A DNA stretch of 64,000 bases from Branchiostoma floridae (Eukaryota > Chordata > Leptocardii > Amphioxiformes > Branchiostomatidae), in assembly GCF_000003815.2 (NCBI RefSeq), contig NC_049981.1, positions 19,202,583-19,266,582 on the forward strand, in the 5' to 3' direction. The notes under the pieces were generated by a model, which was not told where the DNA came from, did no database searches, and was given only the letters and a program-made list of their open reading frames with translations. Every line of letters starts with the position of its first letter. The stretch's first letter is position 1. The position numbers and the translations under genes are program-made. This document shows, one piece after another, positions 23,864-36,500 of this stretch.

Positions 23864-26507
23864 TAAATCTGAACGTAGAGGGAAAAAGTGGAAAGTATAA
23901 ATTCTTGTTTATCAACTGGATCTGTCAAAAGCCAATCGTGATTAGCCAATAAACAAACTGGGATGCTGATTTCCTTAACTATAACCAGTTTTATACTGTA
24001 CTTGAATGACTGGTATGCGTAGACTAGCCAAAAATACACCAAAGAAACATAACGCAGTGCTACCAGTTGTCGTGCGCTACTGATTATTGTAGTACACGTA
24101 CTTTCGGTCTGATCGTATCCTCATGTCATGGTGTAAGCAAAGCTAGTTCTAATACAGAGTGTACGATGTTGTTTTTGTTCAGACAGAGAAACACTCACAG
24201 ACCATGAACTGATATTTCTCGCCATGGGTTACAAATTTTGCTCTGTCCGAGCATTTTTAAGGTAAGTCACGTTTTCAATAAATTGGACGATAATTGTCCA
24301 ATTTGCTTTGATTGTTGTGGAGTAAAACGCACAAACGCTTTGTCTTTCAAGCTTTTGTCACCGACTCAACCAAATTGTGCTAAAACGTATGAAACCAGAG
24401 GGTATAGCACTCTTCAGATCGAGCACTACTCTTAGTTTGGCTACTTGCGGAAAACGTGTCGCGTTGATGACGTCACGTGGAATTCATGTCAAAACGCGTG
24501 CCTAGCCCAGTTCTGTTCCCATACGCGTGTCTGTTAGGGATAGTTGCGCAGCATATTCCAAACATCATAACGTGTGTAAACGTTTCAACGTTAGATAGAA
24601 GCTTCGTTAGTTTCAGTACGCGTGGCAGTTCTCATTACTTTCCGATATGTTTCAGCGCTATGGACACTGAACACGGTTTCTGACAGGCTTCTGTCCCCAC
24701 ACCAAAACTTCAGTACTATGGGCAACAAACTGTTGCTTCCTTTAACCACACTTTAGTACTATGGATAGGGCATTATCGTTTACTTGCCAACGCTTCTGTC
24801 CTGTGGACAGCACTGTTTCTGACTGGCTAGTGTTTCCCTCACCAACACTTCAGTACCATGGGCAGCACACTGTTTCTGACTGGCTAGTGTTTCCCTCTCG
24901 AAGACTTCAGTACCATGGACAGCACACTGTTTCTGACTGGCTAGTGTTTCCCTCACCAACACTTCAACACAAGCAGATGTACCTATATAAGAGCTAGAAA
25001 TGGGGGCGACCGGCCACGAGGCGCAGTGAGGGAAGTACGTGGCCCGAGGTGCGTGTGAACAAAGTCCATTTGTACATCAGTCAAAGGCTTTTGCGTCTTA
25101 CATCGTACTTGGCACCGTGACAACCTGGTAGTACACCTGGGGTGGACAACTGTGGAGTTGTGGACCTGTAAAGACTGGGAGAGGGAGTAGAAAAGCACAG
25201 CCCGGTGTTTTTCAACTTCTCTATATCAGTCTATGACGGGCTAGGTTAGGCTTAGTGGCACGTTTCAGGGTTGTGTTCTGTCTAAATGCCTCGCGTTCTT
25301 CGGTAGGCGGGTTGCAAAGTTCAAAGCCTGGACTTGGGCTAGCTCAAAATCACAAATCAGCGCTCCCCCTAACCCCTCCAAAAATAATGACCTCGAAATG
25401 TGCGAGGAGGCTAGGGGTAGGTATACATTGGAGATAGCTTTCGTCTCATTAAGTCTAAGGTTGGAATATATGGTGTTGAGGGTGAGAATACCTAGTGACG
25501 TGTTATATGGTTGGGCCTTGTAGTAGCATCCGGTGAGAAAATCTATCGTCTTATCTTTGTGACCTTCACTGTCAATGTCAAGGTTAAGCATATGACGGCT
25601 AGGACAACCGAATCTGACGAAGAAAAGGACAATTGTATGTTGATGATTAGTGGTATAGGTGAAAGTGCAAATTTAACATTTTTTGTGCTATTAGATCGTG
25701 ACAGAACCAACACCCAAAAAACGACAAAGAATACTGTAACTTCACGCACTTTGCATCACACGATGAAGGGCCAAGGAATATGCATGTGGGATAGAGATCA
25801 AGGTCGACCGTAGGCACTGGGAGGGATCTGTCAGCCAATAAGGCTTAGGAAAGACATTCCTGTGTTTTCGGTTAGTCGAGCGACCCTCAAAAACCTGCCG
25901 ACCCTAGCCTTATTTGGACGACCGCTGTCGATCTGACATCTGATGAAATTCCTGTATTTTACACTGTGAACAAATTAAGGCTGTGGACATTTGATGTAAG
26001 AGTGTATACCAAACATGGTACCTCTTTCTTCACTTCTGCTTGTCCAATGTATATCTGATGTAGAAAATACGTTTGTATGTTTGTGAAGATTATATACAAA
26101 ATATTATTATCCTGATGCAATTCAGTTTTACAATTTGTTTGATCACTTCGGCCGAAAGAAGAGAAAGAGAGAATCCTGGCCCTACCTACTGAATCTGATA
26201 TGCTCATCACCTTACTCGGAAACACAACATTACTAACTCCTGCCTGTCATAATGAGGTAGGCTCGGTAATGGGACTAGCGTTTGGCGCGATTTTATTGGT
26301 GTCCATCTGCATCATTATGCAACGGCGTGGTTGAGTGAGCAAAGGCAAACCGGCCCAGAGGGACACCTGATTTTTCTAATGTTCGAGGAAAACAGCCATT
26401 CAGTAGACCCGGGAAAAAATCGATAGGTGATCGGAGGAATGCCGTTACGTCTGATCCCGGGACAGAGCCTTGCGGTTTGGGTTCCTGTAATTGTGGCTTA
26501 TAGATAG
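23864..26507. other. Intergenic DNA with a minisatellite, no supported gene
   Basis: Includes the 57-bp minisatellite at 24680-24972 and a block at 25859-26240 that resembles 29265-29610 (both carry GGTTA..CG, GCGACCCT, GACCGCTG, TCGATCTGAC and TGATGCA.TTCA in the same order). Open frames of about 100 codons at 25265-25813 do not look like genes. Confidence 0.55.
24680..24972 (+). repeat. 57-bp minisatellite, three good and about two decayed copies
   Basis: The phrase CACTGTTTCTGACTGGCTAG recurs at 24811, 24868 and 24925, exactly 57 bp apart; each unit also holds GTGTTTCCCTC and CTTCAGTACCATGG. Decayed units precede it (CTTCAGTACTATGG near 24708). The period is a multiple of three, which is why both strands stay open across it; I see no evidence that it is translated. 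Confidence 0.85.
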
Positions 26508-26921
26508 ATGCCTTCAGTTACTCAGGAAAGGGACGAGAAGCCCAAATGGCAGGTGCTGAACTCACCGAAAGTCTCGCGATATTACGAGAGCGATAAGTCA
26601 GCACCACGCCGCCGTTACGATTTGCATGATGAACCAACACATTTCGGTAGGTACCGTGCTGCTGACATCACCGCCTGTGTGGAGGCCTGGCGCTCCATTG
26701 TTGGGAAAACGTCTAGGGAAATTAATGATGCGTTTCCGATTACGTCCCCCCAAAATAAGATTGGAAGATGGGGATTCTTAATTTCCCTTTTTTTTTTGTA
26801 GATTTTGATTGAAGTGACTCAACTCATTTTGAAGGACTCATCTGACGCCGCGGCCTTTGCGGATGGTCTGACGTTCTGGCATGACGTTAACGCAGGGCGC
26901 TATAAGCTGCCGCCTTCCTAA
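26508..26921 (+). CDS. Unrecognised small ORF with a possible second exon
   Basis: I do not recognise this protein. An ATG at 26508, just after an in-frame TAG, opens 97 codons rich in charged residues (EKPKWQVLNSPKVSRYYESD). After a strong acceptor (T-run then TAG at 26799-26801), a further 40 codons stay open in one frame only, ending TFWHDVNAGRYKLPPS and TAA at 26919. Base composition is markedly more GC- and codon-like than the flanks. A phase-0 donor at 26702 (ATT then GTTGGG) would join the two, but it is weak. It may be a lineage-specific gene, an exon of a larger gene, or a decayed pseudogene. Confidence 0.3.
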
Positions 26922-27265
26922 TGGCTACGCCGAGCATCCATCAGCGGTTAATGTTCAAATCTGAAACAGTGATCTACAGCGTATATCAAGTATCTTAGGC
27001 ATAGCCTCTTGTGTAGTACTCCCTGCTGAATGTAGAATGAGCCTCTCCGAAGGTCGCTCCACTTCTCCGATGTTTGGCAAATGGCCAAGAGGCGAGCCGT
27101 GGGCGAGCGCAGTTTACCGTTCCTCATCATCTGCCCCGCACTTCGGTTGATGCCCTACCGCCCCAACGATTACTTTCAGCTTAGAGGATTAGGTCTACAC
27201 GAGGAAACGAAGGAAGTGAACTTTGAACAGTCACTCACACGTGCGGACACGTTTGCAAGCACGTC

Positions 27266-27350
27266 CTCTCTCTCTCTCTCTCTCTTACTCACTCTCTCAC
27301 ATTGACACACCCATACACACACGCGCGCGCGCGCGCGAAACACACACATA
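27266..27350 (+). repeat. CT and CG/CA dinucleotide microsatellites
   Basis: A run of CT repeats at about 27268-27286 is followed by alternating CA/CG (CACGCGCGCGCGCGCG) at about 27320-27345. The second tract is alternating purine-pyrimidine and can adopt Z-DNA. A related, weaker CA/CG tract, also followed by ACTCATGAGTA, occurs at 30717-30760. Confidence 0.9.
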
Positions 27351-27969
27351 CTCATGAGTAAAGTACATATACATATGGCTCAAAAGCATGAATTCGGTAA
27401 TCAATAGCTTTCATACCAACATCATATCATTCCAATAAAAAGGCTTTCTAATGGTTAAAGGCCGGCTCTGATTGGCCAATCACATAGCGTATACCGCACG
27501 TGTGGACAGGTGGCAATGATGACGTCTTGCGGACAGCTATTTTATTTAGATCATATCATTTCTTGATGCTGATGATTACTTTCGCAACGTTTACAATGTT
27601 ATTTCTCTCTTTCGCAAGTGTTCACTTTTCTGCGATTCCCACTGTCCACAGTGCACCATTGTCATGCCGTGCTGCTGTCTTCATTTTAAGTTCGCCGTCT
27701 AGATCTACTGTTCCATGATGTTTCTCGATTGTGCTGTTTACGTACTCGTAATATAGCGCGAGATAGAAGTACGGAACACTTTCGCTCTTCCTCTCTGAAA
27801 GTGAAAACGATTTCCTCTGTGTCAACCACAGTAAGTGTCCCTGTGTTATTTGGGAAAGCCGGAAGGTACTTTCAATGCAATCATGTACTCTACCTAACAT
27901 TTCCGCGCCTCCGACAAGGCTGAAAAGTTTGATATAGCATTAGAAGACATCACCCAGTGAAATTGACAA

Positions 27970-28250
27970 AAGGTGAGAGAGAGCTACAGTGGAAGAGGGA
28001 TAACAGCTAGGGAGCGAGGAGAGGACTGAGACAGAGAGCTAGAGAGGGAGAGAGAGGTAAGCAGACAGGAAGAGAGCGCAGACAGAAAGTGAGAGCCGCT
28101 AGAGAGGGGAGACAGAGAGACAGATAAACGGAAAGGGGGCAGATAAGCAGAGCTAAGAAAGGGAGAGAGAGAAGACAGAGAGCGAGAAAGAGCTAGGGAG
28201 ATATATGAATAAGGATGTACGTAGAGAAGAGACAGAGACGGAAAGAGATT
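27970..28250 (+). repeat. Purine-rich GA tract, about 280 bp
   Basis: Almost entirely A and G on the + strand, with AGAGAGGGAGAGAGAGG-type runs and short irregular interruptions. It ends directly at the MITE that starts at 28253. Homopurine strands of this length can form triplex (H-DNA) structures. Confidence 0.85.
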
Positions 28251-28252
28251 TA

Positions 28253-28994
28253 GGCCCCGTTCATGATACAAAAAATGAAACGGTTCTATCGGTTACTATC
28301 GGTTAGGCCAGCTGAAACGGATAAGTTTTGTCATCATGGACGGTCCGAAACGGATCTGAAGCGATAGGAAACGGTTTGTTCGGAACCACCTCGCGAGGTA
28401 GTATTGAAACGGTTTCTTCCTTATCCGGAATTGCGAATTTGTATCATGAACGCAAAAGCGGCGCGATCCGTTTTACATCCGGGCATGTGCGTTCATATTT
28501 GAGGGCGCCACGGGGGAAAGTACAATTTTTAATCTGTCATTCGGGTGTTTCGGCCGTGTTTTCAATTGTAAAATTCGTTTTTATTATCGGGCCGCCACCT
28601 AGTCGAGTGAGGAGCCAGCAGTCCTGATATCGCAAGGGGAATGTGTCAGCAGATCCAGTGGAAATGTCATAGCATGGCATATATCGGGACCACAATGTTT
28701 TCAGAGGCATTTTCAATGTCATAACAGAACCCAGCTTCGAATACAGTAAGACATTGGTTCAAGTTCGATCAAAGACCAACAATCTGACACAGAAGTACAA
28801 GTTTGGGCAAGATCACAACAACCTCAGGGGTCAGAGGTCGCATTTCCGTGCATTACCATGCCTTTTCAAGGAACTGAAACGGTTTGCAAGTTTGCATTGT
28901 GAACGCAAAATGCAAACCGTTTCCTGTCGTTTGCTGTCGGATTTCCAGGCCTAACCGATAGAACCGTTTCATTTTTTGTATCATGAACGGGGCC
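28253..28994 (+). mobile_element. GGCCCCGTTCATG MITE, 742 bp, 42-bp inverted ends, TTA target site
   Basis: The left end GGCCCCGTTCATGATAC, then AAAAAATGAAACGG and TTCTATCGGTTA, is repeated in inverse at the right with no visible mismatch over about 42 bases. TTA flanks both sides (28250-28252 and 28995-28997). The motif GAAACGG and its inverse occur many times inside, mostly near the ends, where a transposase would be expected to bind. No transposase; ORFs are under 100 codons. Confidence 0.88.
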
Positions 28995-29264
28995 TTATAG
29001 ATAGATACATGTATCGATATGTGTGTTTGCCTTGCCGAGGAGAGAAGCAGGAAAATACGTTTAAGGCAATGTAATCATCATCCTTGAAGTGTGACAACTG
29101 CACCTGAAAGTAGGAAACAAACAACTCCATGTATGGTGAACACCTCCTATGTCGTGACGTCAGGTCGATCACCCGTTGTCGTGCTCCGTAACAAAAACAA
29201 GGGCTAAGCTTTCAGCAGGCCCACATATGGAGAACAGTAAAAATGCCTGGAAAATAGAATTACG

Positions 29265-29610
29265 TGTTTCCGGTTACCCGGCGACCCTAGCAGAAACTGC
29301 AGCCTTTTTTGGGTCGACCGCTGGCAAGGGTCATAAAGTTTTCGATCTGACGCTAGTAATCGAAATCTGACTTCCTAACTTTAACACAGTTGACATAAGA
29401 ATGTGCAGTCAAAACTGCACTACTTCTTTGTTCAATTTACTAGTACAGCTGTCATATTACAATGTTGTAAATCTGTATAACTGAAAATTCCGGTGTCCTG
29501 ATGCATTTCATCTTGACATTATTGAACTACATTAGCTGGATCACTTCGGGCGAAATTTGAAAAAAAATAAGAGAATTACTACTTATCGCAATGGGAAACA
29601 CAGCATTATT
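29265..29610 (+). repeat. Diverged copy of 25859-26240
   Basis: Shares ordered landmarks with 25859-26240: GTGTTT.CGGTTA, GCGACCCTAGC, TTGG..CGACCGCT, TCGATCTGAC, TCCTGATGCA and GATCACTTCGG.CGAAA. Similar ordered resemblances continue to the CA/CG tracts (27.3 and 30.7 kb), so this may be a large old duplication or a long decayed repeat. Confidence 0.45.
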
Positions 29611-31094
29611 TCTCAGCATTTCACAGCATTATTTCCTAAGAACAAAACGTACTTGAACAGTTGAACTGCTAACGCACAACGAGTTTGGCCTTCATCGGTA
29701 GTGACAACCTGGCACACATGCGTGCATAAGAGGTACATGGAACTAAAGTTGTACTCCCGTTTCGAAAATAGAAGAATTTTTGACCATATTGAAAATCATA
29801 CAAAGCGGCTGCAAATAGACAAATATATGCAGTTACTTGTAACAAAATATTGGAAAAACAGATACTGATGTCAAAGAATGCCAAAGTCGATTTCCAAAGT
29901 ATTAAAGGAAAGATGTGAAGAAGAAAAAATGATTTATTGTTCAGTACATCCTACTCTGTGTGTCAAGCCATTTCGAGAACTTTCCTGACCACCTATATTC
30001 GATTTCATAACGAAGGCAACACTTTTTAGACGATGTCATCCCTGTGATCGGATCAAGACGGCCCTAACTTGATACAAGCGCAAAATCTGGTAAAAGCGTG
30101 TCGCAATAAACGAGGAATGCGAAAATACACCAGAACGTTGATAGATCGTCCTTAAAGAATTAATTGACCAAACGCGAGGCAAGAAAATTCAGTTGGCCAA
30201 TTAATTTCGAGAGCGCATTTTTTCAGCGCACATTTCATGCTTTTTCTGCCAATTAAGCAACATCCGAGGAAGTGACTCGATTGTTATGATCATTTCCTTG
30301 CTTCAACCCATGCAACAGAAACTTACGAAAGATCATGGTATGAAGTAGCCTGGGTACCATTCCACTGGCTCAATCTTTTTGCTTGCTGACAACCACTCCG
30401 TGGTTAGAAAGCGAAATGATTCAGCCGGCGGATATAGGTTACCCCGCGGATAAAGGTGAATAAGCATCACTAGTAATATTATCAAATCAAACATAATAAC
30501 AAGAACCGCATGTTCCGCTGCAGTACCGTGAAAAGCTGCCAGGTGGTGCCCAGAATCTAATTATTTCCAGCTTTTGTCACAACCTATCAACACAGCAAAT
30601 ATATAAAACTAATCCATCCAACCGATCTTGAGTTATCTTGGTGACCAACAGGCACAGTAACAGACACGTACACAAACACACACAGATTCACACAGATTAA
30701 AACACAAAGAGATTTAAAACACACACACACGCACGTGCGCGCACTTGCTACTCATGAGTACATAAGGTACTATAAGGTACATGCCTTTCTTCAATAGCCG
30801 TCTTCTTGAATTCATTCAGGAGCCACAATAATGACGTCAAAGTTATGTCACACACTTTTGCTGTATCAATAAAGATGTGGATGTGGAGAAATACAGGTAT
30901 CTGATGTTGTATTGAGGAGATTTACCGTGTATTGATAAATACGGGTGCATCAACCCCTACAAAATTACTGTCCAACGAGCCTCCACCAATCACAACCCAA
31001 CAACAAATGCGCCGAATTATGTTCTACAGCTAGATCGGGTTGTAACAAGCGCTGTAATCGTTACAACTGGAGTGTTAGGCTGTTTTTTCATATA

Positions 31095-32000
31095 CAGTCA
31101 AACCTGTCTATAGCGGCCACTCAAGGGACTGGTCAAAATTGGCCACTATAGAGAGGTGGCCCCTATAGAGAATATGCTGATTAATTGACCACAAGCAATA
31201 AGTTACACATGGTTCTAGTACCCACTGATCTTTATTCACATAATACAGTACTGTACATGTACTGCAATGATTTTTACACTATATGTATTAAGAAAACAAA
31301 AGCTATAAAAAGTTTTAAATGTTCTACTGTTGATATTGTCTGAACAGACCGGTATCGTCATATTTCTTTGATCTTTCGTCTTGTATCCTTTGATACTTCG
31401 CCGTTCGTGTGTTCCCTCCCGCGTTCACACGTCAGATTCGCCCATTATGCTAATGTGGTACTCACAAGAAAAGTCTCGTCATTTTAGACTTATCTCTTAA
31501 TCAATGTGAGAATAAAATCCACCATAGTCTGAAGTTCATATCACTTTGTCTTTGTAACAATTTATTTAGAAAGTTTTTGTGACGTAAATTAACCTAAGTG
31601 ATAGTGTATTAGAACGTAACTTTAACACAATTAACCTCCGTAATATTGGTGTCGTCTATTGACCTTATATGACATCGTTTGTCAGCGGGTATGGGTAGCG
31701 CCAGTTTACGAAGTTTTGTTTTGAAAATAAGTCAAAGAGGTTTTAAATCCGGCGTAGGGTGACGATACGGCCGCTGTATATGGCCGAACGCGTGCCGAAA
31801 CATAGATCAGCGGTCCGCGTAGCCGTTATCGGCAGTGTTTTTGTACCTGCGGGACCGGAAATCGTGTGGCCGTGGCCGCGTTGGACAGGTGGCCGCTAAG
31901 CCTATTTCTTAATCATTACGAATCCAAGGGACCGACAAAAATTGGCCACTATAGGCAGGTGGCCGTTATGCAAAGGTGGCCGCTAATACAGGTTTGACTG
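31095..32000 (+). mobile_element. CAGTCAAACCTG DNA transposon relic, 906 bp, TA target site
   Basis: Begins CAGTCAAACCTGTCTATAG and ends TAATACAGGTTTGACTG, flanked by TA on both sides (31093-31094 and 32001-32002). The motif GGCCACTATAG and its variants recur near both ends, with GCGGCCAC and GTGGCCGC inside the terminal regions. TA target and CAG..CTG ends fit the Tc1/mariner-pogo group. No transposase frame remains. Confidence 0.8.
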
Positions 32001-32713
32001 TACACGTATATAATGTTATATATGGTACATGTATATTTCCAGCGGTCGACTACTCCCACCATCAGCCCCTCCCAAAAGTCTAGGGCCGGTCGGGTAACCG
32101 AAAACACAGCATTTTATCTAGACCTTACTGTTGCGACTTTGTGTTAGTCACTTTGAACAGCCAATTGAACACGGAGTAATACTAATACACAAGCTGCCAA
32201 CTGTATGTTACCCGCACCGAAAACACCTGCTGACAAATGTGTGTACATGTTCGGACCATAGAAGCCATTTAGGACGTGAACAGCGACAATTATCCTCGGT
32301 GTGGTTTAGTTACTGTACCATGTGGCTGTGAAATTTCCCTTTGTTGCTTTTGTGAAGGGTGAAAGGACAATGAGTGCAAGGCCGGTGTGGCACAATAAGG
32401 TCAACTTCGTTAGCAAGGTTCGGAAGGTTACCGTCCGTAACATGGTAAAACCCTGCAATACAACTACGTTAATCTTGGCATGACCTTTGTTTGGATACTA
32501 GTAAATAATACTGAATGCTCGGAAACGAAGAGTCCCATTCAATATCTCAATATCTCAAGTCTTGTGATGTGAAAACTGACTAACTGGTAAAATGACGACC
32601 CGTTCACAGGTATGTGGGACAGAAGCACGGGTATTTTCGTTATTCGTTTCTATAATCGTCTTGTCACCCCGGTGGCAAAATTCTACGGAAGAATCACTTT
32701 CACCACTTGAAAC

Positions 32714-32912
32714 AGGGCTGTCTCCAGCTTTCATTTTTTCCGGCCCACTCATTGTTTAGGCGCCAACTTTGTTAACGTGTTTTGTTAAGTCTTACGACGA
32801 TATTAAAGTTATTTTCAATTTTTGGTCATAACGTTAAGATTTTTTTTGACGGAGGGGGTGAAATTTCCGAACCAAAATTTCTGTCCCGTGATAGAGGGAC
32901 GGGTTTATTATT
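32714..32912 (+). repeat. AGGGCTGTC-ended MITE, right end decayed
   Basis: Left end AGGGCTGTCTCCAGCTTT, then CCCACTCATTGTTTAGG and TTTGTTAA, as at 3712. Further right it carries GTGAAATTTCCG and TAGAGGGACGGG, matching the subterminal GTGAAATTTTGTC and GGAGGGACATG of the 39340 copy. The terminal CTGGAGACAGCCCT is lost. Confidence 0.6.
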
Positions 32913-33599
32913 TTCTTATGGTTTCTGTAGCTGTAGATCCGATAACAAAGCGCTTTTCAAAACGCAAATAATGAACATGACGTCGTTCTACACGTCAATA
33001 CGGCTGTATGACACATGCTGTTTGAGACTCCCTAGCAACTTTACTTTCACCAAGGATGTATTATTTTCATCCTTGCTTTCACAAAATAAGAGATTTCGTC
33101 ACTTTAAATGCCTTCGCCAAGAAGGTTATGTTTTAGGCCCCACTTGTGTATCTATACGTCTGTCTGTGGAAAGCAAAGCTGGAGAGCTGTGGGTGGAACC
33201 TTGATACATGTATTTGTTATGTAAATACAGGCCGGAAAAAGAAGAAGGTCAAGTTCGATAATGGGTCTCCTAGCGACTTTCCATGGCACTGTAGCGTTTG
33301 ATATGTCGTGTTCTGGACATGACATTTTAAGTAAAAGGTGACTTTTGTGCAGATAGTAAGTGACATTTTAGGCCTTCTATCAGCTTTCTTTGGAACTACA
33401 GAAGGCTTTGAAACAGAATAAGTCATGATGGGATGGATGTTTTTTATTTTATTTTTGACCTGTAGATAACTTTGACAAAGGCCAACGGAATGTTTTCTCT
33501 GTAAGTTACAGGACGATCTTCTCTATCAGGTTCTCAAGCTGGTGGGTTTTCTGTTACCATGGCAACGACGAACAAGTGCAAAGAGAGACAATTGTGGGC

Positions 33600-36500
33600 G
33601 CCATCAATCATTGCCATGTAGTCCGTACGTGACCAGGCGGAGATAGGCCCCTTCCCTGCTCCCGGCTTTACAGTCCTTACGTACCGACCACTGGAGGTCA
33701 TCGGTCGACCAGTGGTCAGAGGCTGCCGACTTACCGTGGTGGCATTGGCCAGGGTGGCACGTGACGTCCCCCCAGGCGCGCGACATTCCCCCGGCATTGC
33801 GAGTTTCACTCGACAAGAAAAGATGCGTGACTTGGGCGAGCCAGGCTCCGCAGCAGCGAGACAAAAGGCAATGCGAATCAAATCCTGACATTAACTCGCG
33901 CGTCTGGCACACGTCTTGCCCTGGTGGTGAACATCCAAGGCAGAGACGGGGTTTTAAAAGCCGCCATATTGATTCATTCGCCAGTCTGCTCTCGTCTGCT
34001 CGCACAAGGCCGGCTCAAAGTGACTGATTAGCTACCTGTCTGAGTTCGTCCCGACCGACGGCCATTTTGTCAGTATCAGACGATAACACACCCTGCTAAA
34101 CATGTAGAACCTCCCCGTGAGGTGTACTACCACTGAAAATATATTCACCGCCTCCATAGAATTTGCTGGCGGGAGCTCACCAGTAGAATTGGGCACGGTA
34201 GCGACAGGTTGCCCGCTTCTTGGCGCAGGCGACGGGTCCCACCTGAACCGAGCAAACATGACGCCGTCCTTGCCTTCGCAAACACTCAGAGTTGGTTACC
34301 ATGAAAGCAATTTTGGGGTACAATTTGTGGATGGCAGAGTGTATTATTTAGAGGGGTACAGGCCGACGAAGACCTCATGGCGCAGTCGTCCATGTTCTGT
34401 GGACAGCCCCGTCAGGGCCCCATGGTTGATGATAGACAGGAGGAGAGGTGCTGAAAAGGTGTCTCTTTATTCGGCAATTCAGACCTTTCGAACCGCCGCT
34501 TTTCTCCCGACGTATAATGAACACGGCGTTTGAAATGGCTGCTGTAGAGAACATGCATTGGCGACTCAGAGAGCGAAGTCGCGCATTTCAGTGGATCGTC
34601 CCCATCTGCTATGCCTATGTAAATTATCCCGGACCGTCCATGACGTAATTCGACTCGCCCCTCGCCATCCCTCGCCGCGCCTGGCCGCGGACAAGCAGAC
34701 GGCGTTTTCGAGCGGACGCTGCTCGGGGGCACGCACGTTTTCGAACCGGAGATCCGCTGACGGAAAGCGACCCGCGACAGGGTGTACGTGAGGAAAATGC
34801 GCCCGTGTTTTGCCGCGAAAATGAACATTTAAATCCCCGCTGTCGTCTGATTTTAGCCGTCGATCAAGACCCCACAGCGCATCCATCACTACAGACAGCC
34901 TCTCCCTTTAACATGCATAGATTGGCAACGAGTTCGATTTTATGAACATGCGAAGGCTACAGGCAGGAGCAATAGAGAAGCTTTACAGCGTTTCACCCGA
35001 CTGGGTCTATGTGCGGACATAAGCGACCGCAAGCTCGCGTTAAGCGAATGGCCGACAGCCGCTTGCGAGCTGATTTGCATGTTATCAGAGCGTCAGGTCC
35101 AGGGGGCACACCTTGACAGGGCCTCTGCGTCGAGCTGGCCTTACGTCATACAGTAGCACGTCTTGGGCCGTCCTTTCACCGGAAAATGTGAAAATTAATG
35201 TTGTCAAAGGAAGCAAAGACTTATGATAATACAAACATTTAATAACGAAACGAACCCGTGAAATTCCTCCAAGATTTTATTACATTGAAAAGGGTATTCA
35301 CGTCTTACTTGTAGTAAAGCCGACAGCTTAAACCATGTGTAGGCCCTGAGACGGTTTATGTCACTAATTGAAAGAATGATAAGATTTGTGTCAAACATAT
35401 TTCATGTTTTTTCTATTTTCTTTAAATTCTTCGTCATATATCACACCTGGAACACCTGCCTCCACCGTCGGTTTGATTTAAAAGAACATAGTTGATAAGA
35501 TTTTTGTCTGCATTTAAGTCGCTTGAACATTAAGTTCAGCGACGAAAACCTCGTCTTATAAGAGAGCTGAATCTTCACACACTCTGTCCCATGTTTCCTG
35601 CTCCCCGTTAGGGGCTGAGTCTAGTCGTCTGCATATGAAGCACCCGGTGCGACAGAGATACATTTCTTGGTGTCGAGTAAAGCAGAATACGTTTGAAGGG
35701 AGACCATACATCTGGGCCATTTTGTCTCACCCATACCCAGCAACGTCCGAGGTCTTTCCAGAATTTAGCCGTATCTTTAATTTTTAGGGAAAATTCTGAA
35801 TTTGCATCGCATCCCATTTCCTGCCTCCTCCTCCTCCTTTGCGCATCCCGTCATCCAGTGCGAGACCTGGCCCCCTGTGCCGTCCTCCCCTTTGTTTGCG
35901 TCTGCGGCGGTGCCGACCGACCTGCGTCTTCGCACCGAGTTCTTCCCGATCTTTCTCCGAAATTTACGTTCAACGAGAGTAAGCCGATCCTCCAAAGGGT
36001 TGTGGAGCTCTCCACAAGCCTCTAATCCAGGTAGGGCGGTAAATCTGGACGGTGTTGTGTGTTTTTCGCGGCTGGTGCGCCGGCCTGTCGGGTCTGTGGT
36101 GCGCGGTGCTGGTGGTGTTTTTGGCAAGAATAGTCTCCATGATGACACGGGCGGCGGACATGCAGACGCAGTACGTACGCCCAGCTCGATCCGCCGCTGA
36201 ATTTCGATCGACTCGCTGTTACCACGCAGTTCCGGGGGGACGACGCTGCATTTATGCTGCAAGCTAAGGTTTGTAGGCCCTAGGATTTCGCTGCTGTGCC
36301 GGGGTCTGTGTGGGTGGTAGTCGGACGTTCGGGTCGGCGGTGTGGCTGTGGGTTTTGGGCAGGGAGAATCACGATGACATGGATGCAGACACACTGTGAG
36401 CACTCGCTCCCATTGATCGACTCCCGCTCGGTTTCAATTTGTAAAATTTTCCACTGCAGATCGTCGACGTTTGTTGCCTATGTGTATATGTCAAGAGCCC

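Larger units (their letters stand above)
26922..33600. other. Intergenic DNA, repeat-rich, no supported gene
   Basis: Holds dinucleotide runs, a 285-bp purine-rich tract, two complete MITEs (28253-28994 and 31095-32000), a lone hairpin-MITE end near 30427-30462 (TATAGGTTACC then GGATAAAGGTGAA) and an AGGGCTGTC relic (32714). Open frames up to 140 codons (32782-33204) overlap that relic and are not genes. Confidence 0.6.

Noticed and set aside
24761-24997. Coding minisatellite protein
   Set aside because: The open frames on both strands follow from the 57-bp period being divisible by three; no start, splice or homology support.
27984-28271. 95-codon Ser/Leu-rich protein on the minus strand
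   Set aside because: Translation of a simple purine-pyrimidine tract.
35777-36403. 208-codon open frame on the minus strand in CpG-rich DNA
   Set aside because: Pro/Arg/Thr-rich as expected from GC-rich antisense DNA; overlapping frames on the + strand are equally long. No family resemblance.
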